Source of the DNA: Microvirga thermotolerans
GTDB lineage: Bacteria; Pseudomonadota; Alphaproteobacteria; Rhizobiales; Beijerinckiaceae
Reading direction: 5' to 3'
Length of the DNA: 64,000 bases
Assembly (NCBI RefSeq): GCF_009363855.1
Contig: NZ_CP045423.1
Span: forward strand, 1,146,001-1,210,000
The notes under the pieces are model-generated. The model did not search any database and was not told the DNA's origin. It saw nothing but the letters and a program-made list of their open reading frames with translations. Made by a program: the position numbers and the translations under genes. Positions 17,800 to 26,911 of this stretch are shown here, piece after piece. Every line of letters begins with the position of its first letter. Position 1 is the stretch's first letter.

Positions 17800-18879
17800 T
17801 TGCCCGCACCCGAACCACGCAAGGGAACGCCGGACCCCACCTTGAGCGAGGAGGAGTTCCGCGCGCGCTTCCTCAGCCAGTTCCAGGATCCGGCCTTCGA
17901 TCCGCTTGCCGCCGAGCTCGACCGCGTCGCCGCGGCCGCCTGGGATGCCTACAGCAAGTACCGCAAGAGTCCGCGCACGCAAAAGGCGGGTCCCGGCTTC
18001 GCGGATCCCGACTTCGATCTTGCGGTCGACTGGATCGCCGCGCGGGAAGCCATCCTCGCGGCACAGCGACGGCATGAGGACGCGGAAGCGCCCTCCCGGA
18101 TCCTGCTGATCAGCGCCTCGTCGCGCAGCGAGCACACCTGCCCCGGCGAGATGTCGAAGAGCTATCGCCTCGCCGCCATCGCGCAGGAGGTCTTCGCCGG
18201 CGCGCCGAACGTCGCGGTGGAACTGCTGGAATTGAGCAGGCTCGCGGCGGAGTACGGCCGCCGCATCCATCCCTGCAAGGCGTGCTTCTCCACGGCGGCG
18301 GCCCTCTGCCACTGGCCCTGTTCCTGCTATCCCAACTACGCCATGGGGCAGACGCAGGATTGGATGAACGAGATCTATCCGAAATGGGTCGAGGCGCACG
18401 GGATCATGATCGTCACGCCGGTGAACTGGTATCAGGCGACGTCGCCGCTGAAGCTGATGATGGACCGGCTCGTCTGCGCCGACGGCGGGAACCCCGATCC
18501 CACGCGCACCGGAGGGAAGGATGCCAGGCGGGCGAAGGAAGTCGAGCTTGAGGGCTGGGACTATCCCAAGCACCTGTCGGGACGGCTGTTCTCGGTGGTC
18601 GTGCACGGCGATGCGGCCGGGGCCGAGAACCTGCGCCGCCTTCTGGCCGACTGGCTCTCCGACATGGATCTCATCCCCGCCGGCGCACCCGCGGAAATCG
18701 ACCGCTACATCGGCTACTGGGAGCCCTATGCCACGAGCCACGAAGCCCTCGACCGGGACCTGGACATACAGGCGGAAGTGCGCAACGCGGCCTATGCGCT
18801 GCTCGAAGGCGTCGCCGCCAAGAGGGAAGGGCGCCTCCTTTCGGCGGGACGGCAGCTGAAGGAGCCCCGGCAGAAATGA
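17800..18879 (+). CDS. Flavodoxin-fold NAD(P)H-dependent FMN reductase-like protein with Cys cluster
   Basis: A 359-residue protein starting with TTG at 17800 behind a strong GAGGAGG ribosome site. Residues ~1-100 are helical and charged; the flavodoxin-like domain begins at RILLISASSRSEHTCPGEMS (~104), with FMN-site features (VTPVNWYQATSPLKLMMDRL). A cluster of five cysteines, Cys159, 162, 170, 174 and 176 (HPCKACFSTAAALCHWPCSC), is unusual for plain FMN reductases. It recalls iron-sulfur flavoproteins, in which a compact Cys motif next to the FMN holds a 4Fe-4S cluster. Function is not known. It lies 86 bp after the redox cyclase, same strand, and could be cotranscribed; a hairpin follows. 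Confidence 0.82.
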   Translation: MPAPEPRKGTPDPTLSEEEFRARFLSQFQDPAFDPLAAELDRVAAAAWDAYSKYRKSPRTQKAGPGFADPDFDLAVDWIAAREAILAAQRRHEDAEAPSRILLISASSRSEHTCPGEMSKSYRLAAIAQEVFAGAPNVAVELLELSRLAAEYGRRIHPCKACFSTAAALCHWPCSCYPNYAMGQTQDWMNEIYPKWVEAHGIMIVTPVNWYQATSPLKLMMDRLVCADGGNPDPTRTGGKDARRAKEVELEGWDYPKHLSGRLFSVVVHGDAAGAENLRRLLADWLSDMDLIPAGAPAEIDRYIGYWEPYATSHEALDRDLDIQAEVRNAAYALLEGVAAKREGRLLSAGRQLKEPRQK

Positions 18880-18883
18880 GGAG

Positions 18884-18902
18884 AGGCGCCGCGGCGCCTT
18901 TC
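18884..18902. terminator. Terminator hairpin between convergent genes
   Basis: AGGCGCC-GC-GGCGCCT followed by TTTCC, between the flavodoxin-fold gene (plus) and the binding-protein gene (minus). Confidence 0.65.
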
Positions 18903-18925
18903 CGTTCGTCTCGCGAAGCCGGTCC

Positions 18926-19954
18926 CTATTTGGCCGCCGACTTCACCTCCGCGTCCCACTTCCTGAGCAGGCGCGTGCGCTCGGCGACCGAGCCGTACTT
19001 CGCCGTGTCGTAGGTGATGAGCTTCATCTCGCCGAGCTTCGGCGCATCGGGCGAGACGGGCGCGCCCTTGTTGGAGGGGATGGAATAGATCTTGAGGTCC
19101 GCGCCCACGAGCTTCTGGGCTTCGGCGGAGAGCGCCCAGTCCACGAACTTCTGCGCCATCTCCGGGTTCTTGCCGCCCTTCACGATGGAGACCGAGCCGG
19201 TCTCGTAGCCCGTGCCCTCGCAGGGAGCGACGGTCTTCACCGGCGCGCCGTCGGCGATCATCGTCACCATGTCGTGCATGAAGGCGATGCCGATGGCGGT
19301 CTCGCCGAGCGCCACCGCCTTCACCGGGGCGGCGCCGGACTTGGTGTACTGGTTGATGTTCCTGTGCAGGGCCTTCATGTAGTCGAAGGCCTTGTCCTCG
19401 CCCATCAGCTGCACGAGCGTCGCCAGGAAGACATAGGCCGTACCGGAGGAGTTCGGATCCGACACCTGCACCTCGTCGCGGTATTTCGGATCGAGGAGGT
19501 CCGCCCAGCACTTGGGCTCGGGCAGGTTGCGGCTTGCCAGCACCTTGGTGTTGTAGCCGATGCCGAGGGCGCCGAGATAGGTGCCCGTGGAGCGGTAGCC
19601 CGCCTGCTCGGCGAAGCGAACCGCCCAGTCGTGGAGCTGCGGCAGCATGGGAGACTTGTAGGCGGCGGTCAGGCCCTCCTCGGCCGCCTGGATGTGCGAG
19701 TCGCCAGGCCCGCCCCACCAGACGTCCGCGCGCGGGTTGGAAGCCTCCGCCCGGATCTGCGCGAGCGTCTCGCCGGTGCTCTTGCGGACCATCGTCACCT
19801 TCGCGCCGGTCGCCTTCTCGAAGGCGGCGACGCCGACGCGGCACTGCTCCTCGAGGATCGAGCAGTAGACGGTGAGCGGCGCCTGCGCCTGAGCGGCCAG
19901 GGGCGCGATGCAGACGGTCCCGGCCAGTGAGAGCCCGAGAATCGAAAGACGCAT
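18926..19954 (-). CDS. ABC transporter substrate-binding protein, iron(III)-type
   Basis: A 342-residue periplasmic binding protein. Signal peptide MRLSILGLSLAGTVCIAPLA with cleavage near AQAQ, then a type-II binding fold: LTVYCSILEEQCRVGVAAFE, ADVWWGGPGDSHIQAAEEG, GYNTKV, DPKYRDEVQVSDPNSSGTAY. It resembles the FbpA/AfuA family that binds ferric iron, sometimes thiamine or phosphonates, for import. No permease or ATPase gene adjoins it, so it is an orphan that must work with a transporter elsewhere. The ferric-binding Tyr pair cannot be confirmed by eye, and the substrate remains open. It is followed on the plus side by the convergent flavodoxin-fold gene. Confidence 0.88.
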   Translation of the reverse strand: MRLSILGLSLAGTVCIAPLAAQAQAPLTVYCSILEEQCRVGVAAFEKATGAKVTMVRKSTGETLAQIRAEASNPRADVWWGGPGDSHIQAAEEGLTAAYKSPMLPQLHDWAVRFAEQAGYRSTGTYLGALGIGYNTKVLASRNLPEPKCWADLLDPKYRDEVQVSDPNSSGTAYVFLATLVQLMGEDKAFDYMKALHRNINQYTKSGAAPVKAVALGETAIGIAFMHDMVTMIADGAPVKTVAPCEGTGYETGSVSIVKGGKNPEMAQKFVDWALSAEAQKLVGADLKIYSIPSNKGAPVSPDAPKLGEMKLITYDTAKYGSVAERTRLLRKWDAEVKSAAK

Positions 19955-20089
19955 GAGGTTTCCTCCCGTGAGCCGGAATCGTAAGCCGGCTTATCTCAGC
20001 AGGAGGATGAAGGAAGCGGGCCGTCCCATTGTCAAGCGCGGGCCGCGACAGGACGCATCCTGCGGAACGCATCAACCTGGACAGGCACG

Positions 20090-20116
20090 AAAAAAGGCCG
20101 GGCGCGGGGCCCGGCC
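20090..20116 (-). terminator. Intrinsic terminator of the metNIQ operon
   Basis: Read on the minus strand: GGCCGGGC, GC-rich loop, GCCCGGCC, then six T. This is the clearest rho-independent terminator in the window, 28 bp past metQ. Confidence 0.88.
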
Positions 20117-20143
20117 AAGTCGCGGGAGGAATGGAAACCCTGC

Positions 20144-20932
20144 TTACCAGCTCGTGAGGACCGCGCCCTTGAACGTCTCCTCGACGAACTTCTTCACTTC
20201 GGGCGTGCGGTAGGACTCGACCAGGGTCTTCACCCACGGCTTGTCCTTGTCCTCGGTGCGCACGGCGATGATGTTGACGTAGGGCCCCTTCGGGTTCTCG
20301 CGGGTGAGGGCGTCCTTCACCGGATCGAGGCCGGCCTGCGTGGCGTAGTTGGTGTTGATGACGGCGGCGTCCACGTCGTCGAGCACGCGCGGCGCCTGGG
20401 CGGCGTCGATCTCGACGAATTTCAGCTTCTTGGCGTTCTCGGTGATGTCGAGGATCGTCGGCTTGAAGCCCACGCCGTCCTTCAGCTTCAGGAGCCCCTT
20501 GTCCTGCAGCAGCAGGAGCGCGCGGCCGCCGTTGGTGGGATCGTTGGGGATGGCGACGGTCGCGCCGGCGGGGAGCGCGTCGAAGGCCTTGTGCTTCTTC
20601 GAGTAGATCCCGATCGGGAAGTTCACGGTCTGCGCCACGGTCTCGATCTTGTAGCCGCGGTCGGCCTTCTGGTTGTCCAGGTAGGGCTGGTGCTGGAACG
20701 AGTTCGCTTCGAGCTCGCCGGAGGCGAGGGCCGCGTTCGGCACCACGTAGTCGGAGAACTCGACGATCTTGATGTCGAGGCCCTTCTTCGCGGCGATGGG
20801 CTTCACGGCTTCGAGGATCTGCGCGTGCGGGCCGGGCGTCACGCCGACGCGGACGGTCTGCGTCTGCTGCGCCAGGGCGGGCAGGCTTGCGAGGGAGAGG
20901 AGGGCGGCGAGGCCCAGATGCTTGAGAGACAT
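20144..20932 (-). CDS. metQ: Methionine ABC transporter substrate-binding protein MetQ
   Basis: A 262-residue NlpA/MetQ-family periplasmic protein. The signal peptide MSLKHLGLAALLSLASLPAL ends at ALAQ; no lipobox cysteine is seen, so it is soluble rather than a lipoprotein. Family motifs: VRVGVTPGPHAQILEAVKP, EFSDYVVPNAALASGELEAN, FQHQPYLDN, and NDPTNGGRALLLLQ. It captures D/L-methionine for the MetNI transporter. Last gene of a metN-metI-metQ operon on the minus strand, 31 bp after metI, with the terminator close behind. Confidence 0.96.
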   Translation of the reverse strand: MSLKHLGLAALLSLASLPALAQQTQTVRVGVTPGPHAQILEAVKPIAAKKGLDIKIVEFSDYVVPNAALASGELEANSFQHQPYLDNQKADRGYKIETVAQTVNFPIGIYSKKHKAFDALPAGATVAIPNDPTNGGRALLLLQDKGLLKLKDGVGFKPTILDITENAKKLKFVEIDAAQAPRVLDDVDAAVINTNYATQAGLDPVKDALTRENPKGPYVNIIAVRTEDKDKPWVKTLVESYRTPEVKKFVEETFKGAVLTSW

Positions 20933-20963
20933 GTCGGTCGTCTTTCCTGTTCGACGGGAGAAA

Positions 20964-21629
20964 TCACGCGTGGCGGATGCGCTTGTTGAGGCGGCGGGCG
21001 AGCAGGTCGCCGAGACTCTGGAGGGCCTGCACCAGGACGATCAGCACCACGACCACCGCCAGCATCATCTCGGGCATGAAGCGCTGGTAGCCGTAGCGGA
21101 TGCCGAGGTCGCCGAGGCCCCCGCCGCCGACCGCGCCGACCATGGCCGAGTAGCCGATGAGCGACACGACCGCGAGGGTAAGGCCGAGCACGATGCCGGG
21201 CATCGCCTCCGGAATGAGCACCTTGAGCACGATCTGCAGCGGCGTGGCGCCGAAGGCGCGGGCGGCCTCGATCAGCCCCTGGTCCACCTCGCGGATCGCG
21301 CCCTCGATGAGGCGGGCGATGAAGGGCGTGGCCGCGACCGTGAGCGGCACGATGGCGGCATTGGTGCCGATGGAGGTGCCCGCAATGAGGCGGGTGAAGG
21401 GAATGATCGCCACCACCAGGATGATGAAGGGCGTGGAGCGCGTCGCGTTGACGACGACGCCGAGCGCCCGGTTCGCCCAGGGGGCCGCGAAGAGCTCGCC
21501 CCGCCCGCTGGTGGCGAGGAACACGCCGAGCGGAAGGCCGAAGAGCGTCCCGAGGCCGGCGGAGATCGCGACCATCAGGAGGGTCTCGCCGGTCGCGCCG
21601 GCGAGCAGGCGGATCATCTCAGGCGACAT
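20964..21629 (-). CDS. metI: Methionine ABC transporter permease MetI
   Basis: A 221-residue inner-membrane permease. It has five hydrophobic segments and the EAA loop typical of MetI ([20 protein letters not shown]), which contacts the ATPase. The sequence [20 protein letters not shown] and [19 protein letters not shown] are family hallmarks. Its start overlaps the end of metN by 11 bases, implying translational coupling. Confidence 0.96.
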   Translation of the reverse strand: MSPEMIRLLAGATGETLLMVAISAGLGTLFGLPLGVFLATSGRGELFAAPWANRALGVVVNATRSTPFIILVVAIIPFTRLIAGTSIGTNAAIVPLTVAATPFIARLIEGAIREVDQGLIEAARAFGATPLQIVLKVLIPEAMPGIVLGLTLAVVSLIGYSAMVGAVGGGGLGDLGIRYGYQRFMPEMMLAVVVVLIVLVQALQSLGDLLARRLNKRIRHA

Positions 21630-22713
21630 GGCCGAGAACCTCCGTGTCGAGTCCGTAATGGGTCAGGAAGGCGAGGGTCTTCTCGAGCGACGCCTCCGGC
21701 ACGCCGACCACGAGGGTGCCGCAGGGCCGCCCCGCGATCTCGTCCACCGAGCCGGCGAGGATGTTCGTCTCGATGTTGAGGTCCCGTGCGAGGCGCGCGA
21801 GCACCGGGTCCGTCGCATGGGGGCCGCGGAAGCCGATCCGCACCACGGCCTGGCTGCCGGGCGTGGCCTCGGGCCGCAGGCGGTCCGCCACGTAGGGAGG
21901 CAGGGAGCGGCCGGTCTCGTCGGCGAGGAAGGAGCGCGTCACCGCATGGCGGGGCCTGGTGAAGACGTCGAACACGTCCCCCCGCTCGACGATGCGCCCG
22001 CCGTCGATCACCGCCACCTCCTTGGCAATGGAGCGGATCACCGCCATCTCGTGGGTGATCAGCAGGATGGTCAGGCCGAGCTCGGCGTTGATGCGGGACA
22101 GGAGGTCGAGGATCGAGCGCGTCGTCTCGGGGTCGAGGGCGGAGGTCGCCTCGTCCGAAAGCAGCACCTTCGGGTTCGTCGCGAGCGCGCGGGCGATGCC
22201 GACGCGCTGCTTCTGCCCGCCGGACAGCTCGGAGGGGTAGCGGTTGCGCTTGTCGGAAAGACCGACGAGGGCGAGGAGCTCGTCCACGCGGGCGGGGATC
22301 GCGGCCCGGTCGTAGCCGGCCACCTCGAGGGGCAGGGCCACGTTCTCGGCCGCCGTGCGGGAGGAGAGCAGGTTGAAGTGCTGGAAGATCATGCCGATGG
22401 AGCGGCGCGCGTGGCGAAGCGCGCTCTCCGGCAGGGCGGAGATCTCCGCCCCGTCCACGATCACGCGGCCGGAGGTCGGCTTCTCCAGGCCGTTCACGAG
22501 CCGGATCAGGGTCGACTTGCCCGCTCCCGAGCGCCCGATGACGCCGAGGACGGAGCCTTTCGGCACCGCAAGGTCGATCCCCTCCAAAGCCGCAACGGGG
22601 GCGCCGTGGCGGCCGGGATAGACCTTGGACACGGCTTCGAGCCGCACGATGGGTTCGGCCGGGATCAGGCGCTGCAACGTGGAATCGCCGAAATGTCCGA
22701 GGGGCACGTTCAT
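21619..22713 (-). CDS. metN: Methionine ABC transporter ATP-binding protein MetN
   Basis: A 364-residue ATPase. Walker [10 protein letters not shown], signature [15 protein letters not shown], Walker [13 protein letters not shown] and the H-loop THE are present. The C-terminal ~75 residues are the NIL/ACT-like regulatory domain that binds methionine and inhibits transport ([20 protein letters not shown] ... [12 protein letters not shown]). The start chosen is ATG at 22713; the open frame continues to 22968 but that part is noncoding leader. First gene of metNIQ. No SAM riboswitch was recognised in the 273-bp upstream region. Confidence 0.96.
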   Translation of the reverse strand: MNVPLGHFGDSTLQRLIPAEPIVRLEAVSKVYPGRHGAPVAALEGIDLAVPKGSVLGVIGRSGAGKSTLIRLVNGLEKPTSGRVIVDGAEISALPESALRHARRSIGMIFQHFNLLSSRTAAENVALPLEVAGYDRAAIPARVDELLALVGLSDKRNRYPSELSGGQKQRVGIARALATNPKVLLSDEATSALDPETTRSILDLLSRINAELGLTILLITHEMAVIRSIAKEVAVIDGGRIVERGDVFDVFTRPRHAVTRSFLADETGRSLPPYVADRLRPEATPGSQAVVRIGFRGPHATDPVLARLARDLNIETNILAGSVDEIAGRPCGTLVVGVPEASLEKTLAFLTHYGLDTEVLGHVA

Positions 22714-22760
22714 GGGACCACCGCTTTCTGCGGCGCAGCAATGCCGCAGCTCGTTCTCTA

Positions 22761-22789
22761 TGTCAATCTTTTCGTTCTTTAAAGCGAAA
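22761..22789 (-). promoter_or_regulatory. Possible metN promoter element and near-palindrome
   Basis: On the minus strand TTGACA lies at 22766-22761, about 50 bp upstream of metN, without a good -10. Next to it is an imperfect palindrome around CTTTAAAG flanked by TTTCG and CGAAA (22770-22789). This could be an operator for the met operon or for the divergent ABC transporter gene. Weak evidence. Confidence 0.3.
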
Positions 22790-22986
22790 TATCTGTTGCA
22801 TAGAACGGCCGAACGGGGCGCATGGCTGCCTCCCTCCGGTGTCGCGGCAGGATAACACCCTCTCCGCATTACGAAAAATTCAGTCGCAACAAAGCAGAAT
22901 TGCGTCCATATCTTTGCCACGGGTTCGTCGGATCGCCTGGACGGCCCGGCGCGACAGCCGTGGCGCATCGGTGAGAGGATCTAGTA

Positions 22987-25080
22987 ATGGTGAAGGCCAG
23001 CCTCGCGGCGGGACTCCTCGGTCTTGCCCTGTTTGCACTCATGTCGGGCGGAACTCCCCTGTCCGTCCTTCTTCCGCTCTCCCTGATCGGACTGGCCGCC
23101 GCCCTCTACCTCGGCCGCAGCATGCCGAAGTTCCTCAGGGTCTTCATGGCCGTGCTGGCTTTCGTGGAGACGCTCCTCGCCGCGCTCCTCGTGGCAGATG
23201 CCTTCGGTCTCATCGCCGGCGACCTCGACGGCTACGTGCCCCCGCCCTCCATGCCGGTCGGCGCCACCATCTTCGCCTTCGTGATCTTCGGCGTGTCGCG
23301 CATCCCCGTCATCCAGAGGATCATGGGCATCGCCGACCGCTACTTCGATTCGCGCGCCGCGAGCGAGATCCGCATCCCGCTGCTCGGCACCGTCCGGGCG
23401 ACGGAAGGCGCCATCGGCACCTCGCTCCTCGCCTTCCTCATCCTCATCAACCTGGGTCAGGTGGCGCTGAGCGTGCGGTTCAACTTCTTCAGCCGCGACA
23501 TGTTCAACGCCCTCCAGGCCAAGGACGGTCCGGCCTTCTGGTACCAGCTGCTGTGGATCTTCGTGCCGCTCGCCGCGGTCTACATCTCCGTGGCGCTGGT
23601 CGAGATCGTCTCCCAGTACGTCCTGCGCATCCGCTGGCGCGCGTTCCTCAACGGCCTCTACGTGCGCGAATGGCTGGGGGACGGGACCCATTACCGCATG
23701 CAGCTCGTGGGGCGGGAGGCGGACAACCCCGACCAGCGCATCGCCGACGATCTGCGCAACTACGTGGACCAGACCTACACGCTCTCCATCGGCCTCCTGA
23801 ACCAGTCGGCCACCCTGGTCTCCTTCATCGCCATCCTCTGGGCCCTGTCGCGGGACTTCACCCTGCCGGGCACCGACATTCCCGTCCCCGGCCTCCTGGT
23901 GTGGGTCGCGATTCTCTACGCGATGATGGGCACCTGGCTCACCCACGTGATCGGCCGGCCGCTCATCGGCCTCTACTTCCGGCAGGAGCGGGTGGAGGCC
24001 GACTACCGCTTCTCCCTGGCGCGCCTTCGCGAGTACACGGAGCAGGTCGCGCTCCTGAACGGCGAGGAGGCCGAGAAGGAGGCGCTCGGCCGGCGCTTCG
24101 GCATGATCGTCGACAACTTCATGCGCATCGTGCGCCGGGTGATGAACCTCACCATCTTCCAGGCCGGCTACTTCCAGGCCAACGTGGTGGTCCCCTACAT
24201 CCTGACCGCCCCCTACTATTTCATCGACCGGATCAGCCTCGGCCAGATGCAGCAGACGGTGGGTGCGTTCTCGAGCGTGCAGGGGGCGCTGGACTTCTTC
24301 ATCACCTCTTACTCGACCATCGCGAGCTACAAGGCGGTGGTCGACCGTCTCCTCACCTTCGAGGCGTCCATCGAGAGCGTGCGCCGGCGGGATGCCGAGA
24401 CGCACGTGGAGCTGGTCGAGACTCCCGACCAGGACCTGAAGGTATCCGGCCTCACGGTGGCCCTGCCGGACGGGCGGGCGCTCATGCGGGCCGACGGCAT
24501 CGCCTTCCGCCAGGGAGAGACCACGCTGCTCACCGGGCCGTCCGGCTCCGGCAAGTCCACCCTGTTCCGCGCCATCTCGGGCATCTGGCCCTTCGGGGAG
24601 GGGCAGATCCGGATTCCCGCGGGGCAGAGCATGATGCTCCTGCCGCAGCGGCCCTACATTCCCATGGGCACCCTGCGCGCGGCGGTCACCTATCCCGGCA
24701 TGCAGGGGGTCTATGACGACGCCGTCATCCGCGAGGCGCTGCGCGCCGCCAGGCTCCCGGCCCTGGCGGACCGGCTCGACGAGGAGCGCGCCTGGGCGCA
24801 GACCCTCTCCCTCGGCGAGCAGCAGCGCCTCGCCATCGCCCGCGCCCTTCTCGCCCGTCCCGACTGGCTCTTCCTCGACGAGGCGACCGCGGCCCTCGAC
24901 GAGCCGACCGAGGCCGAGATCTACGCCATGCTGAAGGCCAAGCTGCCGGAGACCACCATCGTCTCCATCGGCCACCGCTCGACGCTGGCGGCCTTCCACG
25001 ACCGGCGCATCGACATGCGCCGGCAGGACGACGGCCTCTACGCCCCGGTGGACCTGCGCGAGCCGCAGCCGGCGGAATGA
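22987..25080 (+). CDS. SbmA/BacA-like ABC transporter (fused permease-ATPase, BclA type)
   Basis: A 697-residue transporter. Residues ~1-125 contain extra hydrophobic helices; ~130-430 form the SbmA/BacA-like membrane domain (LNLGQVALSVRFNFFSRDMF, WRAFLNGLYVREWL, NPDQRIADDLRNYVDQTYTL); ~450-690 are the ATPase with Walker A GPSGSGKST, signature LSLGEQQRLAIARAL and Walker B DWLFLDEATAALDE. Rhizobial BclA-type proteins of this build import or tolerate host antimicrobial peptides; others carry B12 or very-long-chain fatty acids. Start: ATG at 22987 after GAGAGGA. Divergent from metNIQ. The physiological substrate is unknown; a role in peptide import is inference from the family. Confidence 0.92.
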   Translation: MVKASLAAGLLGLALFALMSGGTPLSVLLPLSLIGLAAALYLGRSMPKFLRVFMAVLAFVETLLAALLVADAFGLIAGDLDGYVPPPSMPVGATIFAFVIFGVSRIPVIQRIMGIADRYFDSRAASEIRIPLLGTVRATEGAIGTSLLAFLILINLGQVALSVRFNFFSRDMFNALQAKDGPAFWYQLLWIFVPLAAVYISVALVEIVSQYVLRIRWRAFLNGLYVREWLGDGTHYRMQLVGREADNPDQRIADDLRNYVDQTYTLSIGLLNQSATLVSFIAILWALSRDFTLPGTDIPVPGLLVWVAILYAMMGTWLTHVIGRPLIGLYFRQERVEADYRFSLARLREYTEQVALLNGEEAEKEALGRRFGMIVDNFMRIVRRVMNLTIFQAGYFQANVVVPYILTAPYYFIDRISLGQMQQTVGAFSSVQGALDFFITSYSTIASYKAVVDRLLTFEASIESVRRRDAETHVELVETPDQDLKVSGLTVALPDGRALMRADGIAFRQGETTLLTGPSGSGKSTLFRAISGIWPFGEGQIRIPAGQSMMLLPQRPYIPMGTLRAAVTYPGMQGVYDDAVIREALRAARLPALADRLDEERAWAQTLSLGEQQRLAIARALLARPDWLFLDEATAALDEPTEAEIYAMLKAKLPETTIVSIGHRSTLAAFHDRRIDMRRQDDGLYAPVDLREPQPAE

Positions 25081-25097
25081 GGCGCTCCGCTTCCACG

Positions 25098-25238
25098 GTC
25101 GTTCCGGGGCGCCGCAGGCGCGCCCGGAACCTATAACCGCTGACGGCGCAGAGGAGGGCACGGCGGCTGCCGTTGTGCCTTGTTCGTAAAGCTCGGCGCT
25201 TATGGTCCCGGACTTGCCTGGCGGCGATCCGGGATGAC
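25098..25238. repeat. Dispersed repeat (CCCGGAAC / CCGCTGACG family), copy 1
   Basis: Begins GTCGTTCCGGGG and ends CCGGGATGAC, forming inverted ends; the internal strings CCCGGAACCTATAACCGC and CTGACG match copy 2 at 49107-49252. Noncoding, 3' of the ABC transporter gene. Confidence 0.65.
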
Positions 25239-25304
25239 AGGGCGCTGTCCCAAGATGACTGCGATGATGACCGCATGCGGCGCTCTTCAAGGGAAGCGCG
25301 CACG

Positions 25305-25329
25305 AAAAAGGCCGGCCCGAGGGCCGGCC
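25305..25329 (-). terminator. Intrinsic terminator of the META-domain gene
   Basis: Minus strand: GGCCGGCCC-TC-GGGCCGGCC followed by five T. It sits 26 bp beyond the stop of the META-domain gene. Confidence 0.82.
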
Positions 25330-25354
25330 GTTGGCCTGACCTGGGGCGGCGGGT

Positions 25355-25831
25355 TCAGAGCGCCCGCTCGAACTTCAGCTCGCCGCTCTGGGTCTTGATG
25401 GTCAGGATCGGGCCGACGATGTCCCAGTGGGCGGCGGTGCGCAGGGCGACGAGGAAGGCCTGCTCGGCGGCCATGGTCGCCTTGTCGCAGCTCTTCTTGG
25501 TGAGCGCGAAGGGGCCGACGGCGAGGCGCTGCTCGCGCAGGGGATAGGCCGTCGCCGAATAGTTGTTGCATCCGCCGAAGCCGCGCGCGCGGAGCTGGTC
25601 GTCCAGGGTGAAGCTGGGGCGGTCGCCCGTGAAGGGCTTGCCGTTCAGGCTGACCGCCGTCCAGACGGAGCCGAGCGGAAAGATCTTGTCCTGCTGGCCG
25701 GGCTGCGGGACCTTGTTGTCGACCGTGCGGGTGGGGCCGGCGGGACGGCCGTAGACTGTCGATGTCTGGGCATGGGCGGCGGGCACCACGGCCAGGGCGG
25801 CCAGGAGCGCCGCAAGGCGAAGCGCGTTCAT
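25355..25831 (-). CDS. META domain-containing secreted protein (HslJ-like)
   Basis: A 158-residue exported protein. The signal peptide is MNALRLAALLAALAVVPAAH, cut near AHAQ. The META domain covers ~50-155: GSVWTAVSLNGKPFTG, FTLDDQLRARGFGGCNNYSA, and LAVGPFALTKKSCD, with the conserved GCNNY motif. Family members (HslJ and secreted META proteins) are linked to heat and novobiocin tolerance, but the biochemical function is unknown. Start: ATG at 25831, with AGG six bases upstream and directly beginning the signal peptide; a longer frame reaches 25894. Confidence 0.88.
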   Translation of the reverse strand: MNALRLAALLAALAVVPAAHAQTSTVYGRPAGPTRTVDNKVPQPGQQDKIFPLGSVWTAVSLNGKPFTGDRPSFTLDDQLRARGFGGCNNYSATAYPLREQRLAVGPFALTKKSCDKATMAAEQAFLVALRTAAHWDIVGPILTIKTQSGELKFERAL

Positions 25832-25936
25832 GAGGACCTCATTCATCGAGATGCCGGGACCATAAGGGGCCTTTGCCGCAGAGGCAACGCCCATTGTTTC
25901 GTTGTCCCGTTGCCCATGGCGGAAAGGGGAGGCGGC

Positions 25937-26911
25937 TCAGCCGAGCCGCCGCAGGAGCCGCTCGGTGAGGGCGTTGGTCGGGCGGAACAGGTAGTCGAAG
26001 GCGCGGACGGTGACGTTGCGGGCGCCGAGGTTCTGCAGCCCCGCGACGATCTCGAAGACCCGGGAGGCCTTGCAGTGGATCACGGTCTCCCGGCCCTCCG
26101 GCTCGCCGAAGGGGAGGGTGGCGCCGAAATCCTCGAGGATTCCGGCGAGCCCGGAGGCGCGGTCCGGGTCGAGGGCGGCCCTGATCTCCCGGCTGGTGCG
26201 GGCCTCCTCCTCCGCGGCGATCCGCGCCAGCACCGCCGACGCGGCCTCCCGGGCGGCGGGGCTCCAGGGCGCCCTGACCGAGGCGACGAGATTGGCCTCC
26301 GAGCGCAGGATCACGCCGTCGTCCAGGACCTTCAGGGCGTTGGCCGCAAGGGTCGCGCCGGTGGTGGTGATGTCGACGATCAGCTCGGCGGAGCCGGCCC
26401 CGGGCGCGCCCTCGGTCGCGCCGAGGCTCTCGACGATCCGGTAGTCGGCGATGCCCTTCTCCGCGAAGAACCGGCGGGTGAGGTTCACGTATTTCGTGGC
26501 CACCCGCATCTTGTAGCCGTGGCGGGCGCGGATGTCGGCCGCCACCTCGTCGAGGTCGGCCATGGTCCGCACGTCGATCCAGGCCTGCGGCACGGCCACC
26601 ACCACGTTGGCGTTCCCGAAGCCCAGGGGCGTGAGGATTTCCACCGCCGCGTCGGCATCGGAGATCTGCTCGCGGATCAGGTCCTCGCCCGTGATGCCGA
26701 GATGGGCGGCGCCGGTGGCGAGCCGGGTGACGATCTCGGAGGCCGAGAGGAAGGCGACCTCCACGTTGGGCACGCCCGCGAGCGTCCCGCGATAGTCGCG
26801 GGCGCCCCGGGACTGGGTGAAGACCAGCCCCGCCCGCGCGAAGAAGGCGGCGGCGTTCTCCTGCAGCCGCCCCTTGGAGGGGACGGCGATGATGAGGGAG
26901 GATTCGGTCAT
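25937..26911 (-). CDS. hisG: ATP phosphoribosyltransferase catalytic subunit HisG
   Basis: A 324-residue enzyme for the first step of histidine synthesis: ATP + PRPP to phosphoribosyl-ATP. It has the conserved LGITGEDLIRE region and the PRPP-loop segment ELIVDITTTGATLAANALKV. Its start overlaps hisZ by four bases (ATGA), and in the presence of HisZ one expects the short heteromeric HisG; yet at 324 residues it is longer than canonical short forms (~210-230), with ~90 extra C-terminal residues, a trait seen in this alphaproteobacterial branch. Feedback regulation by histidine normally needs HisZ. Confidence 0.94.
   Translation of the reverse strand: MTESSLIIAVPSKGRLQENAAAFFARAGLVFTQSRGARDYRGTLAGVPNVEVAFLSASEIVTRLATGAAHLGITGEDLIREQISDADAAVEILTPLGFGNANVVVAVPQAWIDVRTMADLDEVAADIRARHGYKMRVATKYVNLTRRFFAEKGIADYRIVESLGATEGAPGAGSAELIVDITTTGATLAANALKVLDDGVILRSEANLVASVRAPWSPAAREAASAVLARIAAEEEARTSREIRAALDPDRASGLAGILEDFGATLPFGEPEGRETVIHCKASRVFEIVAGLQNLGARNVTVRAFDYLFRPTNALTERLLRRLG

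Noticed and set aside
22714-22986. Possible SAM riboswitch upstream of metN
   Set aside because: I looked for SAM-II-like conserved segments on the minus strand and saw none; only a TTGACA and a near-palindrome.
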